From positions 10,414,001-10,478,000 of the forward strand of contig NC_088300.1 of the NCBI RefSeq assembly GCF_032854445.1: a DNA stretch of 64,000 nucleotides. Direction: 5' to 3'. The notes under the pieces were generated by a model that was not told the DNA's origin, did no database searches, and saw only the letters and a program-made list of their open reading frames with translations. Positions within the stretch are counted from its first letter, which is position 1. Each line of letters starts with the position of its first letter. The position numbers and the translations under genes were made by a program. Positions 1 through 12,800 of this stretch are shown in pieces. This stretch comes from Liolophura sinensis (taxonomy: Eukaryota; Mollusca; Polyplacophora; Chitonida; Chitonidae).

Positions 1-812
1 ACTAAGCCTCCTAGGCCTGTATTTTCTGAAAAATTTAAGTTTATAGCAGAATTATAAGGGGAAATTGGTCTGGTCTACACTGTCTGCCCAACGAGATAAC
101 ATGCAAATGGGGCAGCACAAAGATTACCACAATGCAACGTTGGCTCATGGAGCGCACATGTAAACAATACAATAAATTGAAAGCAAATTATAAGTCTAGT
201 AAACCAAATATGATTTTCCTTTCTATCGAAAATGCTTTATAATATATTTGTAATTCCTAACAACCTGTTTTAAGTTCGCTGAAGATCTCCCATCCTCTAG
301 ACACAAGGAGAGGTAACTTACTCAAAAGAATCAGTCTTTCCAAATACAGCGACTTGAGTGAGTTGATGTCTAAAATGACAGCATAACTTTTTTGCCATCA
401 GCAGTATGTCCATTCAGTTACATTTCCTGCCTCAGTCACATATTTTACAGGTATATACAGTGAAGCTGTTACGGATCACCCAGCCCAACCACACCCACCT
501 ACATTTACTAGATTCTGATTGGTTACTTGAAACACTATACAAAGTATGATGCCAGATTTGAACAGTCTTATGTCATGACCCTCTTGCAGGATGGGAAAAT
601 GCTTTTTGATGCCTTGGTACATTAATACTGCATTATATTATTAATTCTTTGTCACAATAATTATCAGAAAAACAATACAGTCTGCATGGTGGCAATTTCA
701 TTCAATGAAAACAAAATAACAAAAACTTCAGTGACATCAGTTAATATTTCTTAAAACAGGAGACAAGTACTGGCAAATGTTGTCAGTGGAAATCCTTCCT
801 TTCTTCCTTTTG
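1..812. other. Intergenic sequence downstream of FSIP1
   Basis: No open frame, RNA gene or repeat family was recognised here. It lies 3' of the FSIP1 poly(A) signal and is AT-rich unique sequence. Confidence 0.4.
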
Positions 813-818
813 TTTATT
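813..818 (-). terminator. FSIP1 poly(A) signal AATAAA
   Basis: A perfect AATAAA on the minus strand lies about 80 bp beyond the FSIP1 stop codon. Its position supports exon 11 as the terminal exon with a short 3' UTR. Confidence 0.6.
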
Positions 819-898
819 CTAATGTATGCACAGTCTCTATACACATGTACATCACACATGACTTCAGTCACAAGCCATTGTTTGATCCCATGCGATTT

Positions 899-3800
899 TT
901 AGTGATCTTTCCACTGACCCTTACTGTAAGTTTTGGCCTTAACATACTGACACAAGATGGCCTCACCTTTAGTGAAGTGATGGTTACGGACATCATTAAT
1001 GCCATCTCTATCCGTGGCAACTCTACTACTGGGCAGCGACTCCCTGGCCTCAGACAACAGCCTTTGTAGCACATGCTCCTCCAGTCTGGGTGGGTTCTCC
1101 AGGAGGTCTGACCTGACACAACATAGATACAGGCAAATACAGCTTACAGTACAGGTTAATATACATGTAGCCTATACTACAGGCAAATATAGCCTACATG
1201 TACAATACAGGTAAATACAGACTATAAAAATAAAGAAAATAAAGCCTTAACTACAGGTAAATACATGATACTACAGGTGAAAATAGCCTATACTACAGAA
1301 AAACACAGCCTACACTACAGGTAAATACAGCCTACACTACAGGTAAATACAGCCTATACTACAGGCAGATACAGCCTACACTTAGGGTAAACACAGTTTA
1401 TACTACAGGTAGATACAGCCTACAGCACAGGTAAATACAGCCTACACTTAGGGTAAATACAGTTTATACTACAGGTAGATACAGCCTACAGCACAGGTAA
1501 ATACAGCCTACACTTAGGGTAAACACAGTTTATACTACAGGTAGATACAGCCTGCAGCACAGGTAAATACAGCCTACACTACATTTACACACAGCCTATA
1601 CTACAGGTAAATACAGCCTACACTTCAAGTAAACACAGTCTATACTACAGGTAAATACAGCCTACACAACATGTAAATACAGCCTATAATACAGGTAAAC
1701 ACACCTTATACTACAGGCACACACAGCTTACATTACAGGTAAATACAGACTACGGTACAGGTAAATACAGGCTATAACACAGGTAAATACAGACTATAGT
1801 AAAGCAAACCAACCGAATGGGGAATTATTTTACAGTGACTCTATGAATGGGATGTTATACTTACTGGGGTGTGTCCTGGCCTTCACGCACCGTGGAAAGA
1901 GTTGTACGAGAGAGTGATCTAACACACTGGTCAATCAGATCATGGAGGGTGTCATCAGTAAGACTAGGAGTGTCCAGCTGAAACAGTCAGTGTTTGGGGT
2001 CAGTATTTTTGTATTTCTTATGTCAATGCAGTCCTTATAAGAGACAAGAAAGGTACAGTACAACTATCAACAATATCCACTGAGGGCCACCTCTACATCC
2101 CCATAAGGATATCTAGTTAAGAAATAATGGCTTCATATTATTTCTATTCCAACACATCACCCGTTCACATGTATTTTACACTGTTTTCACTTTTCACTCC
2201 CTTTCGATTTTTCGAGTCCACTTTAACAACTACAAGGTCCGCACATCGAGAACCAATGAGAATACCGCGTTTCGCACGTGACATGTCGATTGCTGGTTGT
2301 TGCATGAAATTCCCTAAAGTCAGTCTTCGCGCGAAGATTTGTCTGAAATGTTGAGATGTGTAAATAAAACTGAGAAGAGATCAACAGACGGCAATTATGA
2401 ATATTTAGCTAACAAGGTGACAAGTGCTACACATGAGGCTACTACAGCCAGCAGCAGTTAATGCACTCTGTAAACTCCTTACATGTACGGCGGATGTTAC
2501 CATCATTCAACTAGGCTAGCTCAACTGCTTTGTGTGGTCACTGACAACATGTAGCCCGAGATAAAGGCCTGCAGGTTTGGATATTTCTGACACTTACTTG
2601 ACCATCACCAGATATTCCCCCGCTCAGTGTGCCATACAAACATCCGGAAAAGAGGTAGGGTTTTATATGGGTGCTTGAAAAGACTTTATTTTTTACATAA
2701 AATGATAAAGACTGGACGTTTTTGACTGGACATGATCATCAAAATTTTGATGGAAAATTAAAATTAACAAATTAACATGTGTACAGAGAATTGGTGTTGT
2801 TTTTCGTTGTTGATACTTCACAGTTGCCAAGTGTACATAGATCTGTCAGTGAGTGTAGAGTAAGTAATCCGCCCTTAAAGGAGAAGATGACTTAAAAACA
2901 TGACACTATAGGCTGAAAAGAGCACATTTTTTTCTATCTGGTGGTGCCTGCTGCATAATTTGGCGATTTTTTCTTGCCATACACGTAAAGCCTGAATACG
3001 CCAAAGATGGCATAAATCGATGAGTTCATCGCATCCTCCATCTTTAACACCCTGTAATTTATACTGGGTGTGTGTTGCCTTTCAGCCAATGAGAGTCATT
3101 AAAACTGCCGGCATGTTCATGTAAACTTTTAACCTACGTCCAACATTCCGGTTTCCCCATTGTCAAGCAGAAAATGAACTGTACTGTTCACTACCTTCTG
3201 AGAAGAAGAGTTCCACTGGAAATGTACGAACTGCACTTTCGCGGTTACCGACGCCAATTCTCCTCCTAACACAGAAGACTTCTGGACTAGTTCGTAGGCA
3301 AAATGGAGAATCTTACAGCGGATTGGTGCTGACTTTATTTATAATTTATCAACTTGAGGTTCATATTAGAATTTTTTTATGGCATGCACCTGCAAGGAAA
3401 TGCATACCCTTTTCAATGGTATTTCATTGAGAATTTTCTTCTCCTTTAAGTCTAACATGCTGACCTACATACAGATTTTAAGGATTCATGTTGATGACAT
3501 CATATAGTTTGTTTTCATACATTTAAACTGTGTACCGTACCAACCTAGCCTCCCTGCTGTTGGAACCGCCCTGCCGAACGCTACGACATTACTCTCTGAA
3601 ACATGGTTGGGTCGAGTGAAAAAAATTCAAGGCATCTACGGTACGATATATGTAATCGATGTCTGTACTCTCTGTGTAGTACGCATTTGGCAGATGTGTT
3701 AGAATACAGTATTGAGCAACTCCTCATGAGGATGTCTCATACAGTAAACCAGAAATGAGCAACTCTTTATCCTCATGTCTACTGCAGTATTGAGCAACTC

Positions 3801-6800
3801 ATGAGGATGTTTAGTACAGTGCCAAACAACTCTATATCCTTGTGAGGATGTCTAGTACAGTACACCAGAAAATGACCACCTCCATATCCTCATCAGAATG
3901 TCTAGTACAGTACACCAGAAATGAGAACCTCTATATCCTCTGTGAGGATGTCTAGTACAGTACACCAGAAATGACCACCTCCATATCCTCATCAGAATGT
4001 CTAGTACAGTACACCAGAAATGAGAACCTCTATGTCCTCTGTGAGGATGTCTAGTACAGTACACCAGAAATGAGAACCTCTATATCCTCATGAGGATGTC
4101 TAGTACAGTACACCAGAAATGACCACCTCCATATCCTCATCAGAATGTCTAGTACAGTACACCAGAAACTAGCACCTCCATATCCTTGTGAGGCTGTCTA
4201 GTACAGTACGCCAGAAATGAGCAACTCTGTATCCTCATGAGGATGTCTAGTACAGTACATCAGAAATGAGCACATCTTTATCCTTATGAGGATGTCTAGT
4301 ACAGCACACCAGAAATGAGTACCTCTATATCATTGTGAGGATGTACAGTATGCCAGAAACGAGCCCCTCCGTATCCTCATGAGAATGTCTAGTACAGTAC
4401 ACCAGAAATGAGCACCTCTATATCCTCGTGAGGACGTCTAGTACAGTATGCCACAAACGAGCATCTCCGTATCCTCATGAGGATGTCTAGTATAGTACAC
4501 CAGAAATGAGCACCTCCATATCCTCGTGAGGACGTCTAGTACAGTATGCCACAAACGAGCACCTCCGTATCCTCATGAGAATGTCTAGTACAGTACACCA
4601 GAAATGAGCACCTCCATATCCTCGTGAGGATGTCTAGTACAGTATGCCAGAAATGAGCACCTCTATATCCTCGTGAGGACGTCTAGTACAGTATGCCACA
4701 AACGAGCATCTCCGTATCCTCATGAGGATGTCTAGTACAGTACACCAGAAATGAGCACCTCCATATCCTCGTGAGGATGTCTAGTACAGTACACCAGAAA
4801 TGAGCACCTCTATATCCTCGTGAGGACGTCTAGTACAGTATGCCACAAACGAGCATCTCTGTATCCTCATGAGGATGTCTAGTACAGTACACCAGAAATG
4901 AGCACCTCTATATCCTCGTGAGGACGTCTAGTACAGTATGCCAGAAACGAGCACCTCCGTATCCTCATGAGAATGTCTAGTACAGTACACCAGAAATGAG
5001 CACCTCTATATCCTCGTGACAACGTCTTGTACAGTATGCCAGAAACGAGCACCTCCATATCCTCATGAGAATGTCTAGTACAGTACACCAGAAATGAGCA
5101 CCTCCATATCCTCGCGAGGATGTCTTGTACAGTATGCCAGAAACGAGCACCTCCGTATCCTCATGAGAATGTCTAGTACAGTACACCAGAAATGAGCACC
5201 TCTATATCCTCGTGAGGACGTCTTGTACAGTATGCCACAAACGAGCACCTCCGTATCCTCATGAGGATGTCTAGTACAGTACACCAGAAATGAGCACCTC
5301 CATATCCTTGTGAGGATGTCTTGTACAGTATGCCAGAAACGAGCACCTCCGTATCCTCATGAGGATGTCTAGTACAGTACACCAGAAATGAGCACCTCTA
5401 TATCCTCGTGAGGACGTCTTGTACAGTATGCCACAAACGAGCACCTCCGTATCCTCATGAGAATGTCTAGTATAGTACACCAGAAATGAGCACCTCTATA
5501 TCCTTGTGAGGACGTCTTGTACAGTATGCCACAAACGAGCCCCTCCGTATCCTCATGAGAATGTCTAGTACAGTACACCAGAAATGAGCACCTCTATATC
5601 CTCGTGAGGACGTCTTGTACAGTATGCCACAAACGAGCACCTCCATATCCTCATCAGAATGTCTAGTACAGTACACCAGAAACTAGCACCTCTATATCCT
5701 CGTGAGGACGTCTTGTACAGTATGCCACAAACGAGCACCTCCGTATCGTCATGAGGATGTCTAGTACAGTACACCAGAAATGAGCACCTCCATATCCTCG
5801 CGAGGATGTCTTGTACAGTATGCCAGAAACGAGCACCTCCGTATCCTCATGAGAATGTCTAGTACAGTACACCAGAAATGAGCACCTCTATATCCTCGTG
5901 AGGACGTCTTGTACAGTATGCCACAAACGAGCACCTCCGTATCCTCATGAGGATGTCTAGTACAGTACACCAGAAATGAGCACCTCCATATCCTCGTGAG
6001 GATGTCTTGTACAGTATGCCACAAACGAGCACCTCCGTATCCTCATCAGAATGTCTAGTACAGTACACCAGAAATGAGCACCTCCATATCCTCGTGAGGA
6101 TGTCTAGTACAGTATGCTAGGTGGAAGCATGTTAATATCTTCTTTGCATCCCGTTCCAGCATCTCTTCAAAATTTCTATATTTAGTATCTATGTGTCCAA
6201 GGCCGATGAGCTAATGCCCATGAGGATAGTGCAGCACTAATGGCCTAACGTGCTCCAGCATAATAGCTATAAGGCACAGGCCTGTAGCAGCCCGAAAATC
6301 TGGTTTAAGGATGGCCTACTCGACTGACATTTTTGTAAATCAATAATTTTGGTAAAATGCTTTTATAAGTGACAAGAAATCAACATTTGATGTGTGATAT
6401 GATGTGCCCTGATAGGTCAGAAAGGTCAATCACTGGTGCCCACGCATAGCCATCAGTGGGTGTAATTCACCTGACTAGTGCCCTTGACGCATAAATTTAG
6501 GCACAAATTTTTGTTCTGCCGACTTGCTCGGCGTAAGGCTCTGATACAACACAGGAATTTTACCACAGACAACGTGAATTACAACTGAAAACTGAAAGGG
6601 GAATATCACCCTCTCACACTCTCCTGAGTGAAGTATTGAGCACCTCAGTTTCCTAATTATTTTTATTATTTGATTAATATTTTATGCCGTACTTAAAGAG
6701 CTACTTTGGTGTCTTGACGTCAGCATAAATGCCTTATTCAATGTCACATCTGTCTGATTCAACGTCACACAGGGAATATTATCACGTCACATCAGGAAAA

Positions 6801-9800
6801 TTTTATGGACACAGCCGAAGATTTTGTTTTTCAAGGAGTCTTCAGTTATTTGGGTAAAATAGTGTTATTCGTCAAAATCTTATTGAAACATAGTGTTAGG
6901 CTTACTGCATAGGATTTCTTTCATGTCACTGTCATATTTCTACGCAATTTGTATTCTGACCAGAGTGGCTTTACCTTATATGATGGCCGCCAGAATTGTG
7001 GGGGGAGGAAACTCACAACCATATGTAGGTTGCTGGCAGACCTTCCCATGTACCATGTAAGAATACAAGTCTGCATGAGCTAGACTTGAACTCACAGTGA
7101 CAATACTATCCTCATTAGGATGTCTAATACAGTATGTTAGGAAGGAGCACCTCTATATCCTCATTAGGATGTTTCAGTCGGCTTAACTCCTCTTCTATCC
7201 TCCGCAGCCTGGTCTGTAGATCTCGCTCGTCTCGCTTCTCTTGTAAAGCCTTCTCCCCAAGACGGTCAAACTCTAGCTCAGATCCGCTTAACACTGTGGC
7301 TCGTGTAGACAGCAGTCTCTGTGTAAGGTGTGAACATCACAACAGTCAGCCAGGTGACACAATGGTGATAATGGTGACAAAAGTGAAAACATAGTGAAGC
7401 AATATGAAGTATACATTGTACAGAGTGCATAAAAGAAACCATTTTACATATCATATATATTTACATTTTTACACATATAGTGTACTGTGTCTGCATTTTG
7501 TGTACTGTGTGGTACAAATACCTGCCTGTGTGGTGTGCACTGTTTGGTGTGCACTGTGTGGTACATTTACCTGTCGGTCAACAGTTTACTGTATGGTACA
7601 TTTACCTGTCTGTCTGGTGTTTACTGTGTGGTGCATTTACCTGCCTGTCAACTGTTTACTGTGTGGTATATTTTACCTGTCTGTGTGGTGTGTAATCTCT
7701 GGTACATTTACCTGTCTGTGTGGTGTGCATTGTCTGATACATTTACCTGTCTGTCGAATGTGTACTGTGAGGAACACATGGCTGTAAATTCTTCCTCAGG
7801 CAGTAGCATCCTCAATTGACTGTCTATCCTCTCTAACACAGACTTATCCTCGGGTTCAGGCAGGTAACCCTCCCCTGTCTGTAGGCTGATTTGAAACGGG
7901 TTCTCACTTACCTGCAGTACAAACAACAGCATCAATAACATCTGTGCCCATGTCATGCACACATACAGGGGAATAAGTCCAGGAATTTATACTTAGTTTC
8001 ACCTAGAATGACTGGACCTCCACAGATAATAAATATATTTACCAAAAATGTTTGAAGCAACCACTCAGGTATATCTTACAGGTACTCTGCAGGCAAACTG
8101 TTTGTGCACTAAATGTCTAGACCATGTATATGTCAATGTCTAACTGTAGAGGTTAGCTTTCCAAGTTTGTATCCAGTGTCTGGTCCATGTATATGTCAAT
8201 GTCTGTCTGAACAGGTCAGCTTGCTCAGGCTGTATTCAGTGTCTGGTCCATGTACATGTCAATGTCTACCTGTACTGGTCAGCTTACTCAGGCTGTATTC
8301 AGTGTCTCGACCATGTACATGTCCATGTCCATGTACATGTCAATGTCTACCTGTACAGGCCAGTTTACCCAGGTTGTATTCAGTGTCTGGTCCATGTACC
8401 TGTCAATGCCTGTTTGAATAGGTCAGCGTACCCAGGTTGTATTCAGTGTCTGGTCCACGTAAATGTCAATGTCTGTCTGAATAGGTCAGTTTACTCAGCC
8501 TGTACTGAGTTCTGGTCCATGTCTATCTGTATCTTACCCAGGCTGTATTCAATGTCTGGTCGAAATCAGGCTCTGGTATGTCTGGGATCTCATCCAGATC
8601 TCCCAAAAGATCACTGATCCTCTTCTTTTCATCATCCGTCATTGGGATTGGATTATCAGCATCGCCTGCCAGCTGAAGATCAGAACATATATATACTCTT
8701 CTTATCTGGTTAACCAAAACCCCAGTCAAAACAGCTAGGCTATATCTGACTGTGGCTATATGGTCATGTGTGATATACTGTGATAAGTTTACTAGGTACT
8801 TCAGCAGGACTGTCAGAATCATCTGTACGGGAGTAATGTAACCCTGGCGATCAGATGGCCATGTGTGACATATTGTGACAAGTTTACTAGGTACTTCAGC
8901 AGGACTGTCAGAATCATCTGTACGGGAGTAATGTAACCCTGGCCATCAGACGGCCATGTGTGACATATTGTGACAAGTTTACTTGGTACTTCAGCAGGAC
9001 TGTCAGAATCATCTGTACGGGAGTAATGTAACCCTGGCCATCAGATGGTTATGTGTGACATGCTGTGACAAGTTTATTAGGTACTTCAGCAGGACTGTCA
9101 GAATCATCTGTACAGGAGTAATGTGCCCCTGCCCACCAGATGGTTATGAGTGACATACTGTGACATGTTCATTAGGTACAGCAATGTCAGAATAATCTGT
9201 ATGGGAGTAATGTAACCCTGCCCACCAGATGGCCATGTGTGACAAGTTTATTAGGTACTTCAGCAGGACTGTCAGAATCATCTGTATACTCTTGTTATCT
9301 GGTTAACCAAAACCCTAGTCAAAACAGCTAGGCTCTTGGCCACCAGATGGCTGCACAGTCATGAATGTTGTCCTGGCATCATATGATGCAAGAATACAAG
9401 AAAATGTGATTTCTTCTCAAGAACAGCTGACTGCTGAAACATGTAGAGTACTTAATTATTTGATTTGATTTATCTGATTGGTGTTTTACGCCATACTCAA
9501 AATTATTTCACTTACACAACGGCGGCTAGCTTTATGGTGGGAGGAGACCGGGCAAAGCCCGAGGGAAACCATCAACAGGTTGCTGGCAGGCCTTCCCACA
9601 TACGGCCGGAGAGAAAGGCAGCATGAGCTGGACTTGAACTCACACACGTACAGTTCAGCTCAGGCTAAAAGTCAGAGCTAGGCAAGAGATTAGCGCAATC
9701 CTAGAGGTCATGTTTCATGTGTCTGTAGAGGGCTTGTAGACAGACGTGGCTAAGCATTGGTAGGCCTACGCGCTGGCTGAGGGAAGTTGATGATGGAAAA

Positions 9801-12800
9801 TATAGTTCTTTGTTAGAATGATTTTAAAAATTTTTGAAAAAATAACACAATACATGAAACTGAAATAAAATATCTGATGTGTGTGTTTTTGATCGCAAAG
9901 TGGCAATCCCCCTTTAAGTAGTGATAAACGAGTCAGTCCGTGTCAGATTTGTAATGCAGCACTACGAGCGCTAAAACTAGCTCATTCTTCATCTCCCATA
10001 ACATGATAAAGGATGGCCAAATATCTTTTGTTTCTTCCATAGAAGGTTTTCCTTGATGTGGGAGTCATGTTGTATTGGAGTAAGTAAATCATACTTACAA
10101 GGGTCAAACTTTATCAACTGACATACACTGTATGGTTTTGAAAATTGTAAACAGTAAGAATAAATTAATCTCTCAAAACTGATTGAGCAAGTCTGTATAG
10201 ACAATCAATGATGCAGGCCAATCTTGAAAATCTTGTAAATACACCAGTCAGATTAAAAAATGCACCAAGCCATTTTGGGTTACTCGTTGAAAACACTGGC
10301 TCGGCCTACATGACCGTCCACCTGAAGCAGCATACAGTGAAAGGTCTGCAGCCTGGTGGTGCCCCATTCTGACATGAACATAGGTGATTTGGGTTGTCTT
10401 TTTGTTTTTTTTTTTGAGCTCTTTTGACAGGCTTACACGATCCTTTCAGTGATATCCTTTATTCACGAGAAAGTCGCATTGGTTTGTAAAATTTATAAGA
10501 AGATTTAACCAGTTTGCTGTTGCATGGCTCTATGCGGCATATTAAACATGTATATTAAAATTAGTGTGCCAAATGTTGACACCCTTTTTGAGACTTTGAT
10601 TGCATATTTACTCCCTTAATCAAGTTGATCAACTGATTTTGTTGTGTAGAGGTAGGTTATATATTGCAAGATAAATTTTCTGCTTTTAACGGCTACTATA
10701 TTTTCATGGTTATGGTTACAAACTAGGATAGGCATATGTCTGTAGACGGAACTATATTCACACCGTCCGATGATAATCCTGCGCGCCCCAGCAGGTCTTC
10801 AACACAGCCCTGTAGAGAGTTTGTCACGCGCCAGTGGAACGTTATCTCTGAGCACAATACGAGCGGTAAACAATTGACTTTTAGCCTGAGCTGTACTGTA
10901 GGAATGAACACCTTACATATGTTTAGCTTTAGCATTATCATACTTTCTAGCTCTGTTAATTAAATTACCTGTTTGTTCCTCTTTATAAAGTCTTTTGATC
11001 TTTTCTTTTTCTTGTTTTGGAGTTTCTGGTCATCGTTTTCATTGACTCGAGAGCTCCCTGACAGTGACGATCGTGATGAGCCAGCTGATGACTGCACTGT
11101 TGAACCCTCAGTAACCTCTATGAGGACAAGATAAACGTAATAAACAAGTGTTTTGTCCATGAAGCATATATAAATACAGAAATCACGAAGAAGAATTTTT
11201 AAATTTCTTCACCATTTGCAACAACTTTTTCACATGTTTTAATTCTTTGCCCCAATCTGTAGCCATATTTTCTGAAATTATTCTACTAGTTCTGTCAACT
11301 ATAAAAAATCATATCATAATAAATACATAAAATGCATATTAAGATAAGAAGTTACCAGTGGCACTGCACAAATTTCTGCTTATGTCCCTGAGACTTTTGA
11401 TTTTATACATGTATTTGACATTTTTAATCAACACACCACCAAAGATATAAAAAAGACTCTAGAAAATGTGTAGAGAAATTTGTGGATAAACGCTTGCCTT
11501 AGAAATCTGTCAGTAAGCTTTCCTGCTTTCATGCATAAAAATTTTCCAAAAACATCAAATATTACATATTATTAAATAAAACTTCTGTGCAAATAGATAC
11601 TGTGATTTTTTTACTTAATACTGATAAAAAAATATGCACACATTTGAATACAGCATACTTTATTCTATCTGAACTTACCTCTTCTGCCCTGGGCTTTGTT
11701 TTTACCACAAGCCCTATCCTCAAACTCCTTTTCATTCAGCTGGGTGTGGAAGACAGGTGTGACAGGTGACTGGGGTGGAATGTTCTCTACATCTACACCT
11801 GGAAAAAACAATAAAATCATGAGGTAATCTGAGTATAGAAGACAGGTGTCACAGGTGACCGGAGTGGAATGTTCTCTACATCTACACCTGGAAGAAACAG
11901 TATAATCATGAGGTAACTTGAGTATAGAAGACAGGTGTCACAGGTGAATGGAGTGGAATGTTCTCTACATCTACACCTGGAAAAAACAGTAAAATCATGA
12001 GGTAATCTGAGTATAGAAGACAGGTGTCACAGGTGACCAGAGTGGAATGTTCTCTACATCTACACCTGGAAGAAACAGTAAAATCATGAGGTAATCTGAG
12101 TATAGAAGACAGGTGTCACAGGTGACTGGAGTGGAATGTTCTCTACATCTACACCTGGAAGAAACAGTAAAATCATGAGGTAATGTGAGTATAGAAGACA
12201 GGTGTCACAGGTGAATGGAGTGGAATGTTCTCTACATCTACACCTGGAAGAAACAGTAAAATCATGAGGTAATCTGAGTATAGAAGACAGGTGTCACAGG
12301 TGACTGGAGTGGAATGTTCTCTACATCTACACCTGGAAGAAACAATAAAATCATGAGGTAATCTGAGTATAGAAGACAGGTGTCACAGGTGAATGGAGTG
12401 GAATGTTCTCTACATCTACACCTGGAAGAAACAGTAAAATCATGAGGTAATCTGAGTATAGAAGACAGGTGTCACAGGTGAATGGAGTGGAATGTTCTCT
12501 ACATCTACACCTGAAGAAACAGTAAAATCATGAGGTAATCTGAGTATAGAAGACAGGTGTCACAGGTGACCGGAGTGGAATGTTCTCTACATCTACACCT
12601 GGAAGAAACAGTAAAATCATGAGGTAACTTGAGTATAGAAGACAGGTGTCACAGGTGACTGGAGTGGAATGTTCTCTACATCTACACCTGGAAGAAACAG
12701 TATAATCATGAGGTAATCTGAGTATAGAAGACAGGTGTCACAGGTGAATGGAGTGGAATGTTCTCTACATCTACACCTGGAAGAAACAGTAAAATCATGA

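Noticed and set aside
3852-6068. Series of minus-strand 69-87 codon open frames every 98 bp with CTRHPHED/GILYKTSS-like sequence
   Set aside because: They are translations of the 49-bp minisatellite in an FSIP1 intron, with frame lost at each unit because 49 is not a multiple of three. There are no independent start or promoter signals.
7404-7819. Overlapping plus-strand frames rich in Cys, Val and Thr (up to 127 codons)
   Set aside because: They run over the intron 8 minisatellite antisense to FSIP1; the repetitive composition is explained by the repeat.
8113-8617. Plus-strand Cys-rich frames of 67 and 102 codons
   Set aside because: Antisense to the 63-bp array and FSIP1 exon 7.
10723-10963. 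Possible extra FSIP1 exon
   Set aside because: Exons 6 and 7 already join in phase 0 and align with the vertebrate protein without a gap (DFIKRN...NP spacing preserved); the candidate's splice sites are weak.
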